Positions 26,745 to 35,979 are shown, numbered from the stretch's first letter. The stretch is DNA of 39,179 nt from Chitinophagales bacterium (GCA_019694955.1 JAIBAX010000046.1:1-39179); one strand, 5' to 3'. A program made the numbers and translations. Notes: generated from the letters alone by a model not told the origin.

Positions 26745-27428
26745 ATGAGAAAGTCATTATCATTTATCGCATTAATTTGTTTTTTATTTGTTGCTAATGT
26801 GAAAGGCCAGCAAACCTTTGTTGTTAATGAGATTTACTCTTATATGAGTAAAGGACAACAAACAGGTTTCGAAATCCCCATTCAGGAAGCAAAACCAGAA
26901 GAAGCCTTGGATAATTTCGAGAAGTTTATGAAGAAATACAAAGGAAAGGTTACTTCTCCTTCCAAGAAAAACCCTGAAGGTTTTATCGATAACGCCATGA
27001 TTAAAGAAGTAAGCCCAAATTATGTAGACATTTACTATTCTGCACAAGCAACAGAGTATGGCAGTAAAATATTGGTATATGTTGATTTAGGAGGAGCATT
27101 TTTAGGTTCACAATCGCATCCTTCGCAATTTGGTGTAATGCAAAACCTTCTTAAAGAAGTAGGTCGCCAGCAAGCGATTGTAATTGCAGAAAGTCAAGTA
27201 AAAGCAGAAGAAAAGACCTTGGAAGGCTTGGAGAAAGAATTAAAAGACCTTGCTGAAGATAAGGCTGATTACATCAAAGAAATTGAAAAAGCAAAAGCCT
27301 TAATTGCACAAAGAGAGCAAGACATCATCAATAACGATCAGAATCAAGCAACAAAGCAACAACAAATAGACATCCAAAAAACCATCGTTCAAACAGTAAA
27401 AGATAAAAGAAGCGCTTTGGGAAAATAA
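26745..27428 (+). CDS. Exported coiled-coil protein of unknown function
   Basis: A 227-residue protein I do not recognise. A signal peptide (MRKSLSFIALICFLFVANVKGQQ) is cleaved after GQ. A mixed alpha/beta part (about 25-140) is followed by a long charged coiled coil (about 150-227), rich in E, K, Q and A, with no cysteine after the signal peptide. It lies between the PorE-like gene (17-base gap) and a cytoplasmic coiled-coil gene (76-base gap) on the same strand, so it could assist the PorE-like protein at the envelope; that is inference only. Confidence 0.75.
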   Translation: MRKSLSFIALICFLFVANVKGQQTFVVNEIYSYMSKGQQTGFEIPIQEAKPEEALDNFEKFMKKYKGKVTSPSKKNPEGFIDNAMIKEVSPNYVDIYYSAQATEYGSKILVYVDLGGAFLGSQSHPSQFGVMQNLLKEVGRQQAIVIAESQVKAEEKTLEGLEKELKDLAEDKADYIKEIEKAKALIAQREQDIINNDQNQATKQQQIDIQKTIVQTVKDKRSALGK

Positions 27429-27504
27429 AAAAAAATCCCATTTTTGCAGTCCCTGAAAAGGAGATAACGTACATTTTTGATTATACATTACAGAAAGGAT
27501 TATT

Positions 27505-28818
27505 ATGGTACAAAATATCGTGATGTGGGGTGAAGTAGGAACAGACCAAAAAGTATTGTTCGCCATCCAACTAAAAGAAGATGAAAACAAAGTCCACATA
27601 CATGGATTTCCAAAAGAAAAAGTCACTAAAGAAATTCAAGACAAACTCTTCTCCGAATGGAAAAACGGAGGAGCGTTTGATTTTCCCGAAGACATATACC
27701 ATTGGCAAGTATCAGCCTCGGAAGACAACCTACTTCCTGAAGAAGTTAGAGTAGATCGCCCCGAAATTGTTATTGCAGCCCAAGCAGCTTGGGGCAAAAA
27801 AATCATGAGCGCCCGCCTGAATGAAGTCCTCGTAGAAGAAGCCAATCTTATTGAGCAGAAATTGGAAAGCATTCAAGACTACGACCAGCAACTTTGGGAT
27901 AAAACAAAAGAACTTTGGGCAAAAATTTCTGATTATAGAAAAAAAGGAGAACTCTCGTGGGAACATACAGACGTCCTCAAATCAAAGATTAATGCCATTT
28001 TCGACGGACTTAAAGCAGTAAAAAGAATCGATGTAGAAAAAACAGACGAAGAAAGCGTCCATAACTTTAAAGAATTTCTCCGCAAGATCGAAGAACAAAC
28101 CGCCAAACTCATCTATCCTGACGAGTGGGATAAAGTTTTTGATAACCTCAAAGTCATACAAGCAGACATTAAAGACTATGCACTAAGTTGGAGACATAAA
28201 AGGGTATTATTCGATAAACTAAACGATACATTTCTCGACTTGAGGAAATACAAGAAGACAGAGTTTATCAACAAAACCAAGGATAGAATTAAAAACCTCA
28301 ACACAACCATTGGAGGGATTGTATCTTCTGTGCAGAGAGATAAAGAAAATTATCAAACACAGTTTGAGAAACTCATGCATTATACCAGAGGCAAGCTCTC
28401 TGAAACAGAAGCCGCACAGCGATTAGGTTATATCCTAGATAGGATTAAGGAGAAAGAAGATAAGATAAAAAACATTAAAGACACCATCGATTCATTAGTA
28501 AAGCAAGTATCTAAAGAAGAAAAGGCCAAAGAGGACTTAGTTGTAAAACCTAATAAACCCGAGCGCAAAGAAAAGAAAGACGAGGAAAAAACTGCCGTCG
28601 TGGTTGAAAAGAAAGCAGAAGCACAGGAAAATACAGAAGAAGCCGTTGCAATGGATACACAAGAAGCAGATAACCAACAAGAGGAAATTGCGTTGTCTCA
28701 AGAACAAAGTAAGGAAGAGGTCGTGCCAGCAGAAGATACTACAACAAATGACGAGGCAGAAGTAATTACAGCGCCTCAAGAAGAAATACAGCCGACAGAA
28801 GATAAAAATGAAGCATAA
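27505..28818 (+). CDS. Coiled-coil protein of unknown function with internal helical repeat
   Basis: A 437-residue soluble protein, no signal peptide. An N-terminal beta-rich part (about 1-80, [18 protein letters not shown]) precedes two related helical units: 130-173 ([37 protein letters not shown]) and 208-250 ([37 protein letters not shown]). The spacing of Trp, Lys and hydrophobic residues resembles DUF349-type repeats. A coiled coil (about 290-340) and a Glu/Lys/Gln-rich low-complexity acidic tail (about 340-437) follow. The stop is two bases before the rnhB start, so they are one operon. Function unknown. Confidence 0.8.
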   Translation: MVQNIVMWGEVGTDQKVLFAIQLKEDENKVHIHGFPKEKVTKEIQDKLFSEWKNGGAFDFPEDIYHWQVSASEDNLLPEEVRVDRPEIVIAAQAAWGKKIMSARLNEVLVEEANLIEQKLESIQDYDQQLWDKTKELWAKISDYRKKGELSWEHTDVLKSKINAIFDGLKAVKRIDVEKTDEESVHNFKEFLRKIEEQTAKLIYPDEWDKVFDNLKVIQADIKDYALSWRHKRVLFDKLNDTFLDLRKYKKTEFINKTKDRIKNLNTTIGGIVSSVQRDKENYQTQFEKLMHYTRGKLSETEAAQRLGYILDRIKEKEDKIKNIKDTIDSLVKQVSKEEKAKEDLVVKPNKPERKEKKDEEKTAVVVEKKAEAQENTEEAVAMDTQEADNQQEEIALSQEQSKEEVVPAEDTTTNDEAEVITAPQEEIQPTEDKNEA

Positions 28819-28820
28819 CC

Positions 28821-29420
28821 TTGCCTGTCTTATTTGATGCGGATTTAACTTGGATTTGTGGTACAGATGAGGCCGGAAGAGGATGTTTGGCCGGACCAGT
28901 AGTAGCGGCTGCCGTCATCCTTCCCAGAGATTTCAAACATCCATTACTCAACGACTCCAAGCAAATTAAAGAAAGCACACGTTACCAACTTAGAGAAGAA
29001 ATTCAATCAGTTGCCATTTCTTACGGAATTGGAACAGTGTCTCCCGGTGAAATTGACCAAATAAACATCCTCAAAGCATCCATTAAAGCGATGCATCTTG
29101 CCATTGCACAACTGACGCCTGCTCCAGAGCTCATCATAGTAGATGGTAATAGGTTTTATCCATACGAGAAAATTCCGTACCAAACCATTATTAAAGGAGA
29201 CGCCAAATATTTGGAGATAGCGGCAGCGTCAATTTTGGCAAAAACTTATCGCGATGATATGATGAAGGAACTTGATAAATCATTTCCCCAATATCAATGG
29301 AAGAAAAATATGGGTTATCCCACCATAGAGCACCGGAAAGCCATAGCCGAAATAGGTTCTTGTGAACATCATCGAGTAACCTTTCGCTTATTGAAAGATA
29401 AACAACTGGAATTATTCTAA
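28821..29420 (+). CDS. rnhB: Ribonuclease HII
   Basis: A 199-residue endonuclease that cuts RNA in RNA-DNA hybrids and single ribonucleotides in DNA. The acidic active site is complete: [14 protein letters not shown] (Asp16, Glu17), [11 protein letters not shown] (Asp108) and AKTYRDDMM (Asp145), with NDSKQIKES as the family DSK motif. No ATG exists in frame before the first motif: the frame opens just upstream (an in-frame TGA at 28809) and the plausible start is TTG at 28821, two bases after the previous stop. The genes before and behind are on the same strand with short gaps. Confidence 0.95.
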   Translation: MPVLFDADLTWICGTDEAGRGCLAGPVVAAAVILPRDFKHPLLNDSKQIKESTRYQLREEIQSVAISYGIGTVSPGEIDQINILKASIKAMHLAIAQLTPAPELIIVDGNRFYPYEKIPYQTIIKGDAKYLEIAAASILAKTYRDDMMKELDKSFPQYQWKKNMGYPTIEHRKAIAEIGSCEHHRVTFRLLKDKQLELF

Positions 29421-29498
29421 ACAATAAAATTGGCGATATTCTCGGGAAATCTTATTATTACTGCTAAATATTATCTATTTTCATTCAAAATATTGTAC

Positions 29499-29804
29499 AT
29501 GTTCATCTATCAGGTAGAAATTTCTATTCAAAAAGACGTGGAAAGAGAATGGCTAGCGTTTATGCAGCACAAACATCTCGACGATGTAGTCAATACGGGG
29601 TGTTTTGTTTCAAAACAAATGTACAAGAAATTAGCGGATATCCCTGATGGAGCAGCTACAACATATATAATGAACTACACGGCAACCACGCAAGAAAATA
29701 TTGACAGTTATCTGACGAATTATGCAGTGGCACTGAGAGAAGAGGTGCATCAGCTTTTTGGTGGGAAATTTTCCGCTAGTCGTTGTATTTTAGAAGTTTT
29801 ATAA
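29499..29804 (+). CDS. DUF4286 family protein
   Basis: A 101-residue protein of a small Bacteroidota family with a ferredoxin-like appearance: FIYQVEISIQKDVEREWLAF at the start, CFVSKQMYKKLAD in the middle and ALREEVHQLFGGKFSASRCIL at the end. Function unknown. The open frame reaches back to 29430, but its extra 23 residues (MAIFSGNLI...) look like untranslated sequence; the family starts at the methionine of MFIYQVEIS. It lies 78 bases after rnhB and 19 before the oxidoreductase, so probably the same operon. Confidence 0.82.
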   Translation: MFIYQVEISIQKDVEREWLAFMQHKHLDDVVNTGCFVSKQMYKKLADIPDGAATTYIMNYTATTQENIDSYLTNYAVALREEVHQLFGGKFSASRCILEVL

Positions 29805-29823
29805 GATTAAAAGGCAAATTGTT

Positions 29824-31074
29824 ATGCAATGGAATGAATACATAGGGCAACCATTTACCTTACCGAATGGCGTGAAGGTAAAAAACAGGCTCTTGAAATC
29901 TGCAATGAGTGAGGCGTTAGGGCAAAAAGATGGAGCGCCTAAACCTGATTTGGTTAAATTATATGGTACTTGGGCAGATGGTGGAATTGGGTTGTGCATC
30001 ACCGGAAATGTGATGATAGATAAACGCGCCTTGGGTGAGCCCGGCAATGTCATCATTGAAGATGAAAGCCATCTTTTAGCCTTACAGGCATGGGCAAAAG
30101 CAGCGACCCGCAACGGAACACAATGTTGGGTGCAATTGAACCATCCCGGCAAGCAATCGCCAAAAGGATTAAACAAAGAGAATGTATCACCATCTGCGAT
30201 TCCTTTCAGGAAGGAAATGCAGGCCTTCTTTGCTGTACCTCGGGCGCTGACACATGAAGAAATTCTGGATATCATTCAGCGTTTTGGCAGGGCTGCTGGA
30301 ATTGTTAAAAAAGCTGGATTCACGGGCGTTCAAATACATGGTGCACATGGTTATCTCGTCAGCCAATTTCTCTCTCCACACCACAACATAAGAACAGATG
30401 AATGGGGTGGAACGCCGGAGAAGCGCAGGAAATTTGTTTTGGAAGTATATAAATCCATGAGAGAACAAGTGGGACCCAATTTTCCTATCGGTATAAAACT
30501 CAATTCTGCTGATTTCCAAAGGGGAGGATTTACTGAAGAAGAATCTTTAGAGACAATACAAGCACTTTCCGCAGCAGGAATGGACTTAATAGAGATTTCC
30601 GGTGGAACATACGAAGCGCCGGCTATGACAGGTGTCAAAGCTGAAGTGAAAGAAAGTACAAAACAAAGAGAAGCGTACTTCCTAGATTTTGCTGAAAAAG
30701 CTCGGAAGACTATCTCTACCCCATTAGCTGTTACCGGAGGATTTAGAAGTTTGGAGGGTATGGCAAACGCTGTTTCATCCGGAGCAATAGATTTTGTTGG
30801 AATAGCCAGGATAACGGCAATAGAACCAGATGCACCGAATAGACTCATTTCCGGAAAAGAAACTAAGCATCAGGTAAAACCTTTAAAAACGGGTATCGGT
30901 CCTATCGACAAAATGGGATTAATGGAAGTAACATGGTACACCGGGCAGTTAAAAAGAATGGGCGCCGGAGAGCCACCAAAGCCAAGAGAATCTGTATATA
31001 TAGTTTTAATAAAAACACTATGGCATCAAATGAAAATGGGTTTCAAGAAACCGGGAAAGTTGAGGGCGAGTTAA
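29824..31074 (+). CDS. NADH:flavin oxidoreductase, Old Yellow Enzyme family
   Basis: A 416-residue FMN-dependent TIM-barrel enzyme that reduces activated double bonds (for example enones) with NAD(P)H. Typical motifs: NRLLKSAMSEALG near the N-terminus, WVQLNHPGKQSPKG, the catalytic/substrate HxxH-type stretch GVQIHGAHGYLVSQFLSP (about 163-180), RTDEWGGTPEKRRKF and the FMN-phosphate region AVTGGFRS and VGIARI. No C-terminal FeS or second flavin domain is present (length fits a single-domain OYE). The natural substrate is unknown. It ends six bases before the thioredoxin-like gene. Confidence 0.9.
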   Translation: MQWNEYIGQPFTLPNGVKVKNRLLKSAMSEALGQKDGAPKPDLVKLYGTWADGGIGLCITGNVMIDKRALGEPGNVIIEDESHLLALQAWAKAATRNGTQCWVQLNHPGKQSPKGLNKENVSPSAIPFRKEMQAFFAVPRALTHEEILDIIQRFGRAAGIVKKAGFTGVQIHGAHGYLVSQFLSPHHNIRTDEWGGTPEKRRKFVLEVYKSMREQVGPNFPIGIKLNSADFQRGGFTEEESLETIQALSAAGMDLIEISGGTYEAPAMTGVKAEVKESTKQREAYFLDFAEKARKTISTPLAVTGGFRSLEGMANAVSSGAIDFVGIARITAIEPDAPNRLISGKETKHQVKPLKTGIGPIDKMGLMEVTWYTGQLKRMGAGEPPKPRESVYIVLIKTLWHQMKMGFKKPGKLRAS

Positions 31075-31080
31075 TAAAAA

Positions 31081-31578
31081 ATGAAAATGAATATACCATA
31101 TAAAACCGTACTATTCGTCATAGCAGCACTTGCTATGGGTGGATATTTTTACAAGAAGTATTTTATTGCCCCTAAAATTTCCTTCCCGAACCTGACCATC
31201 TATGATCTTGAAGGCAAGGCACATCAACTGGATGAATTTAAGGGAAAACCCATTTTGGTCAATTTTTGGGCAACATGGTGCGGAACATGTTTACAAGAAA
31301 TGCCGGAATTGTATGATGCCTCCAAGATACTTAAAGAAAAAGGAATAGAAACCATCCTAATTTCAGACGAAACCCCGGAAAAAGTTCGAAACTATCAGGA
31401 TAAGTCAGGATATGACTTCCAATATTTTACCACAAAACTAGATAGAGAAGACCTGAAGATATATTCTATACCCACAACTTACCTGATGGATAAAAATGGA
31501 AACGTTGTTTTTAGTAAAGTGGGGAAAGAAAGATGGAGTAGTCCTGAGATGATAAAATCTTTGATAGATAAATTATAA
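31081..31578 (+). CDS. TlpA-like membrane-anchored thioredoxin
   Basis: A 165-residue thiol-disulfide protein. An uncleaved N-terminal membrane helix (about 8-24) is followed by a thioredoxin fold facing the periplasm. The active site reads NFWATWCGTC (Cys67, Cys70), with the cis-proline motif IPTTYLMDKNGNVV. It probably reduces periplasmic disulfides, as TlpA/ResA-type proteins do; the partner is unknown. The start MKMNIPYKTV (ATG, six bases after the previous stop) fits. The last 81 bases of the gene are repeated 3.3 kb downstream (34798-34879), with five mismatches. Confidence 0.9.
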   Translation: MKMNIPYKTVLFVIAALAMGGYFYKKYFIAPKISFPNLTIYDLEGKAHQLDEFKGKPILVNFWATWCGTCLQEMPELYDASKILKEKGIETILISDETPEKVRNYQDKSGYDFQYFTTKLDREDLKIYSIPTTYLMDKNGNVVFSKVGKERWSSPEMIKSLIDKL

Positions 31579-31579
31579 G
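31498..31579 (+). repeat. 82-bp direct repeat, left copy (3' end of the thioredoxin gene)
   Basis: The last 81 bases of the thioredoxin gene plus one base. It matches 34798-34879 at 77 of 82 positions with no gap, at an exact offset of 3300 bases. This copy is the functional one: it keeps the reading frame. Confidence 0.9.
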
Positions 31580-31696
31580 TTCTGACTTCTCATTTAAGGA
31601 AAGACCAATTATTGCAACCCAAAACTTAATTTGTGCATTAAGGAGTTGAATCTTATATGAGCACAATTTTTTATATCTTGAAGCCAAAATATTTAG

Positions 31697-33151
31697 ATGC
31701 ATCAACATGAAATAACACGGTTAGTTTTAAAAATTGAACATCAATACTCAAAAGAAGTAAAGAAATATCTACTTAATTCAAAAAAAAGCAGAACCGCACA
31801 ATTATATAAACTGATAATTTCAGCTAAAAATCAAGAGCAGCTAGAAAAAGGTTTAATTTTCAAGAAATTATTTACTAAATCCTATTCTGAAAAAACCGAT
31901 TACTTATGGCGCAATGAAATTCGTTTATTAAAAGAAGAATTGGAAATTTTCTTGATTCAAATGGAGCATGAACATTTCTCAAAAAACAATCAAGCATATA
32001 ATGATTGGTTGTTAATGCATGCTTTCGATAAACTTAAATATATGGATGGTTTAGATGAAAAGTATGATGTTTTAATAAAAGATAAAGATACTTATGCATC
32101 GTATTCATTTGTTTTAGATGCCTGTATGCTTCATTTAAGCAATCTAACACATAAATTTTCTGACATTACGAAACGCTCTAAAGCATATCCAGAACCTATT
32201 GAAGCGACAAAAATGGTTTTAAAGGATGTAGTTTCTGCGAATGCCGCCAGACTAAATGTATATATTTCATACTTTAACTGGATCTCTTATCATCATCAAT
32301 ATAAAGAGAGAGAACCCTTAATCTTGAATGAATACAATTTTATCTTAGAGAAAAACCCTATCAGTAATTTTTATAACCATTTGGCTGGTTCTGTAACAGA
32401 TTCTAGTGAAAAAAGCCATCAAACGCAAATCGAAAATCTGGACGCAGCCCTACAAGATATTGAACCATTATATAAAAAAAACAAGCTGCTGTTAGAGAAT
32501 AGGGTAATTGTATTAATGGCTAAAGGTAGAGAACAATCTGCCAATGGTTATTTTTTGGAAGCAGATACAATATTTAGAAGTATAAAAGAAGACATCGACA
32601 ATTTATATCCGCAACACAGAACGGTATTTTACGTCAATTATATTACCAATTTAGTGAAGTATAAAATGTACAAAGAAGCCTTATATGTTTTAGAACATGA
32701 ATTTACTACAGATAATTTATTGTATAAAAACATGCTGTTGCAGAGTCGGTTGCTTTGTTATTTGTATTTACGAGACACAAGAAATTTAGCTGATTATATT
32801 TCTTATGATTTGGATACCGCTCCTTTTCCGCAAAATTACATGCTAAAGGTTATTAAATCGGCATATTTTTATTTAATTAAAGAATATGAAACCGCCATTA
32901 GCATTAATAACAGTTTGTTGCATGCAAAATATACAACAGATAACTTATTGTATTACAAACCAATTTCTTTGATCTACAAAAAATTATATGCCATTGCTCA
33001 AAAGAATAGCATTCAAAAAAAGATAGTACCCTCAGACCTTAAAATATTAAAAGACGCAGTAGATGAATTTGAAAGAACATCTTCAAATGAAATTAAATTA
33101 GTTTCTGTTTATTTATGGATAAAGCAAGAAATTGAAGGCTTGTTAAAGTAA
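31697..33151 (+). CDS. Helical protein of unknown function (TPR-like)
   Basis: A 484-residue protein I do not recognise. It has no signal peptide or membrane segment. It is almost wholly alpha-helical in appearance, with repeated short helices rich in Lys, Leu and Tyr that suggest TPR- or SEL1-like solenoid packing (for example YFYLIKEYETAISINNSLLHAK near 396-418, and KYKMYKEALYVLEHEF near 313-328). Base composition is clearly more AT-rich than the genes before it. It opens the block between the two thioredoxin 3'-end repeats, 118 bases after the thioredoxin stop, so it looks like a recent arrival. Confidence 0.75.
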   Translation: MHQHEITRLVLKIEHQYSKEVKKYLLNSKKSRTAQLYKLIISAKNQEQLEKGLIFKKLFTKSYSEKTDYLWRNEIRLLKEELEIFLIQMEHEHFSKNNQAYNDWLLMHAFDKLKYMDGLDEKYDVLIKDKDTYASYSFVLDACMLHLSNLTHKFSDITKRSKAYPEPIEATKMVLKDVVSANAARLNVYISYFNWISYHHQYKEREPLILNEYNFILEKNPISNFYNHLAGSVTDSSEKSHQTQIENLDAALQDIEPLYKKNKLLLENRVIVLMAKGREQSANGYFLEADTIFRSIKEDIDNLYPQHRTVFYVNYITNLVKYKMYKEALYVLEHEFTTDNLLYKNMLLQSRLLCYLYLRDTRNLADYISYDLDTAPFPQNYMLKVIKSAYFYLIKEYETAISINNSLLHAKYTTDNLLYYKPISLIYKKLYAIAQKNSIQKKIVPSDLKILKDAVDEFERTSSNEIKLVSVYLWIKQEIEGLLK

Positions 33152-33295
33152 AAATGCAACGCAAAGGATCCATATTCATGTTGATTATTAATTAGTTACC
33201 GATTCTTACTTCAGAATTCCACTCACAAAATCGAAATACTTCATTTTGTCTCATTTTTGTTTTGATGCAATTTCACACCAACAAAAAATGAGATT

Positions 33296-34189
33296 ATGAA
33301 ATCAATTTATCAAAAACTCAAGGATTTAAAAATTAGGTCTTCTGGTAAATCATTTACAAAACTAGTGTCGAGTATAATTGTACTCAGTGCTATTCTTATT
33401 TCCTGTAAAAAAGAAGAAACAACATCCGAAACATGGCAGTTTACCAAATTAGTAAATGCTACTTTAGATAATGATGGCTACATGGTGACATTAGATTTTT
33501 ACCAAAAGAAAGGGGATGAATGGCGAATAGTGCAAATGACACCGGATGATTACGCAAATTTTTATTTGAAGAAAATTATTACACCTAATTCATTTCAATT
33601 GCCTATTGACAATCCTTCTTCATACATTACTTCAAATGTGCAGTTATTTAATCCAGCCGATGAAAAAGTCTACAATCAAGGAAATTTAAGATGGTATTTG
33701 GGAGATCCAATTCAATTTAATAGTTTTAATACTTTCAACTATGAATTTCCAGAAATGCCCATTGCTTATACAGCCATCGGCAAATTTAGTGCGGCAACTT
33801 TTTCACTCGAACAAGCGTATGACAATAACCCAAAAACAAGAACGTATCTTTTCTATGATTTTCCAAATCAAAAATATGTGTACTATGGATTTAGAGTTGG
33901 TGCTGATTTAATACTTGAAAATACTTTACCACAAATTTGTCCAACATGCAATACTATAAATTGGAATACCATTGATGCAGTAACAAATACGGGAATAAAA
34001 GGCAACACGGATTTGTATTACTTTTTCGATTTCGATGCAAGAAAAATGTACATATTAAATAGAATAAATAAATACGCTAATAATGCATCTTTTCAATTAA
34101 ATAATTTACCCATAAATTTTGATGATGCATTTTATAATGAAGCAGGTTCAAATGGTGGAGAAGAGTTGCCCTTCGATTTCAGTAAATAA
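33296..34189 (+). CDS. Lipoprotein of unknown function
   Basis: A 297-residue predicted lipoprotein. A long N-terminal positive stretch (about 25 residues) and a hydrophobic segment lead to the lipobox LISCKKEE with Cys37, and the residues after the Cys are Lys-Lys-Glu-Glu. Without Bacteroidota surface-export data I cannot say which membrane leaflet it faces. The mature part is beta-rich (YYFFDFDARKMYILNRINKY, ISFQLPIDN-like segments) with one CPTC pair near 220. It lies in the AT-rich block, 47 bases before a second lipoprotein gene. Confidence 0.72.
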   Translation: MKSIYQKLKDLKIRSSGKSFTKLVSSIIVLSAILISCKKEETTSETWQFTKLVNATLDNDGYMVTLDFYQKKGDEWRIVQMTPDDYANFYLKKIITPNSFQLPIDNPSSYITSNVQLFNPADEKVYNQGNLRWYLGDPIQFNSFNTFNYEFPEMPIAYTAIGKFSAATFSLEQAYDNNPKTRTYLFYDFPNQKYVYYGFRVGADLILENTLPQICPTCNTINWNTIDAVTNTGIKGNTDLYYFFDFDARKMYILNRINKYANNASFQLNNLPINFDDAFYNEAGSNGGEELPFDFSK

Positions 34190-34236
34190 TTATCGACGAT
34201 TTAAAACAAATTTCTTTAAAAATTAAATACAAAAAA

Positions 34237-34698
34237 ATGAAAAACAAATTAAAAACAATTTCTATCCATTTATTGATTGTGCTTGCAATCGTTACTTCGT
34301 CTTGCAAAAAAGAAAGTGATGACAACAACAGCACTGGAAAGACAGGCACATTCACCATAGATGGTGTGAGTTATGCAGGTGAAACAGAAGAACAGACTTT
34401 TGTAAATGAAAATTACTCTATTGTATGTCAGCAGGATGACCCGTTTAAATTAATACAAGTTACATTTCACAATCAGGCGGAAGCGGAAGCAGGTGGAACG
34501 TTTGATGTAGAAGATTATGCATTGAATGTTCCAACAGGCGGTGTTCATGTAGGTGTTGATGGTTTAACATTTGACCCAGAAGGTAGCCATACAATTTCTG
34601 TTTCAGGCAAAAAAATTACAATCACTAATCTTTCTTTAGAACAAACAGGTGGTGGTTCTCAGAGTCCGGTTGTAAGCAATGCAAGTATTAATTTCTAA
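34237..34698 (+). CDS. Small lipoprotein of unknown function
   Basis: A 153-residue predicted lipoprotein. The signal peptide is KTISIHLLIVLAIVTSSCKK with lipobox Cys23. The mature protein is a short beta-sandwich-like domain (GTFTIDGVSYAGET, KKITITNLSLEQTGG) with a Ser/Gly-rich end. It has no family I can name. It follows the larger lipoprotein by 47 bases in what looks like a small operon. Confidence 0.7.
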   Translation: MKNKLKTISIHLLIVLAIVTSSCKKESDDNNSTGKTGTFTIDGVSYAGETEEQTFVNENYSIVCQQDDPFKLIQVTFHNQAEAEAGGTFDVEDYALNVPTGGVHVGVDGLTFDPEGSHTISVSGKKITITNLSLEQTGGGSQSPVVSNASINF

Positions 34699-34715
34699 TA
34701 GCAAAATTTAAAACG

Positions 34716-34814
34716 ATGAAAAAGCTAGTTAACATTTTACTACTTACATTAATAACTGCATGTAAAAAAGTGACAAAACAACAATTGGTATATAAGAGGA
34801 AACGTAGTTTTTAG
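34716..34814 (+). pseudogene. Truncated lipoprotein gene joined to a thioredoxin fragment
   Basis: A 32-codon frame begins MKKLVNILLLTLITACKKVT, a good lipoprotein signal with a lipobox Cys16, but after only about a dozen further codons it runs into the copy of the thioredoxin 3' end at 34798 and stops at 34812-34814 in that copy. I read it as the 5' end of a lipoprotein gene cut off at the right edge of the inserted block. Confidence 0.6.
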
Positions 34815-34879
34815 TAAAGTAGGGAAAGAAAGATAGAGTAGTCCTGAGGTTATAAAATCTTTGATAGATAAATTATAAG
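34798..34879 (+). repeat. 82-bp direct repeat, right copy (decayed)
   Basis: Copy of 31498-31579 with five substitutions, among them a TGG to TAG change that makes it non-coding. The segment between the copies, 31580-34797, is 3218 bases long and carries AT-rich genes of unknown function. Confidence 0.88.
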
Positions 34880-35088
34880 AATAAAGTTACCACCTTGACA
34901 AAAATGAAAGTTAAACCCAGAATAAGCGTTGGACTTTATAGCGAAAGGGAATTATTTAAAAATAGCTATGAGGCACGGAATTTTTCTCCCGCAGACGTAG
35001 TATAACTGCGTTGAGGACAGAAAAATGAGTACAGAAATAGATATGAAGTAGAATTTTCTTGCAGTAAATTTCTAACGCTTTTTCAGGG

Positions 35089-35616
35089 TTAAAAAATCCT
35101 TCTAAACCCAACCACTCTCGGCGCCCAATATTGGTTAGTCGTTTTAGCATAAGAAATACCTTTGGAACTAGCGGCATTGATAAAAGTAATTTCATCACCG
35201 TCAACAGCAGTAACGATACCTACATGTCCTATATAAGAGGAAGATAAACTTCTACCTTTAAAACATATGACATCGCCGGGTTGAACACAGTCTTTGGAAA
35301 CCTTTTCGCCGAAATGTGCATAATCCATTGCGCGCACAGGAGTAGAAATATTGAAATGTCTGAAAATATAGGAAACATAACCGGAGCAATCAAACCCTTT
35401 TGGAGATTTTCCCCCATATACATAAGGAATGCCTAGAAACTTCTCAGAATAATTGAGTAAAGAGTCAATCTTGTCAAAAATACTACCACCTTCTTCACAA
35501 CTGGAAGTTACCTCTGGAATATAAATATCAGCAATTAAATTAGCATCCTCATGATTTTGCGCCATTAGCGCACCACTAAACAGGATAAATACAAATGTTA
35601 ACAGCTTTCTACTCAT
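35089..35616 (-). CDS. NlpC/P60-family cell-wall peptidase
   Basis: A 175-residue exported cysteine peptidase that would cut peptide links in peptidoglycan. Signal peptide MSRKLLTFVFILFSGALMAQ (cleaved near 20). The catalytic domain has GFDCSGYV (Cys77), IGHVGIV (His131) and a third polar residue FINAAS (Asn147, where many relatives have His). The open frame goes 37 codons further upstream but those residues look unlike a signal; the ATG at 35616-35614 is chosen. A frame of noncoding sequence with a small hairpin follows. The gene stands alone and faces away from the island. Confidence 0.88.
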   Translation of the reverse strand: MSRKLLTFVFILFSGALMAQNHEDANLIADIYIPEVTSSCEEGGSIFDKIDSLLNYSEKFLGIPYVYGGKSPKGFDCSGYVSYIFRHFNISTPVRAMDYAHFGEKVSKDCVQPGDVICFKGRSLSSSYIGHVGIVTAVDGDEITFINAASSKGISYAKTTNQYWAPRVVGFRRIF

Positions 35617-35979
35617 AATCAGTTTGGTTTGGTTGATGAAATAATTTAAAAGCTGGCGCAAAGATATCTTCAAAAAACGGCATAAAAAAATGACGATTTT
35701 GCAAAATCCAGCCCATTTTAGGCGCATTTTTCTTAAAATTTTGTTAACGGATTTCGATATGTGTATTTTTTAACAAAAAATTAAGCATCCTGTTTGCAGA
35801 TTTTGAATGAGAGTGGATTTTATTGCGAATGTTGAAAAAAGTGAAAGCCTCACCATTTATGGTGAAAATAACATTCTGTTAACAATTTTAATGGGAAGGT
35901 TTTATAATATGAACCAAATTTGATGCCATGATTAGTAATTATTTATTTTTCTTACTATTTTAACACCTTGAAATCAGAA
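35617..35979. other. Intergenic region with hairpin and inverted repeats
   Basis: 363 bases between the divergent peptidase and the unknown gene at 35980. Seen: the perfect hairpin TCACCATTTATGGTGA (35850-35865, 6-bp stem, four-base loop), and several GTTAAC-like sites, among them AATTTTGTTAAC close to TTAACAAAAAATT, an imperfect inverted repeat near 35737-35789. No exact TAnnTTTG box was found. These could be operator or promoter parts; nothing is proven. Confidence 0.4.

Noticed and set aside
29430-29498. 23-codon extension of the DUF4286 gene
   Set aside because: The family begins at MFIYQVEIS and the extension has no similarity or ribosome binding site.
31580-34797. Insertion sequence or integrase-carrying element
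   Set aside because: No transposase, integrase or terminal inverted repeats could be found; only the 82-bp direct repeats mark the ends.
35617-35727. 37-codon extension of the NlpC/P60 gene
   Set aside because: It would bury the signal peptide that begins at residue 38.
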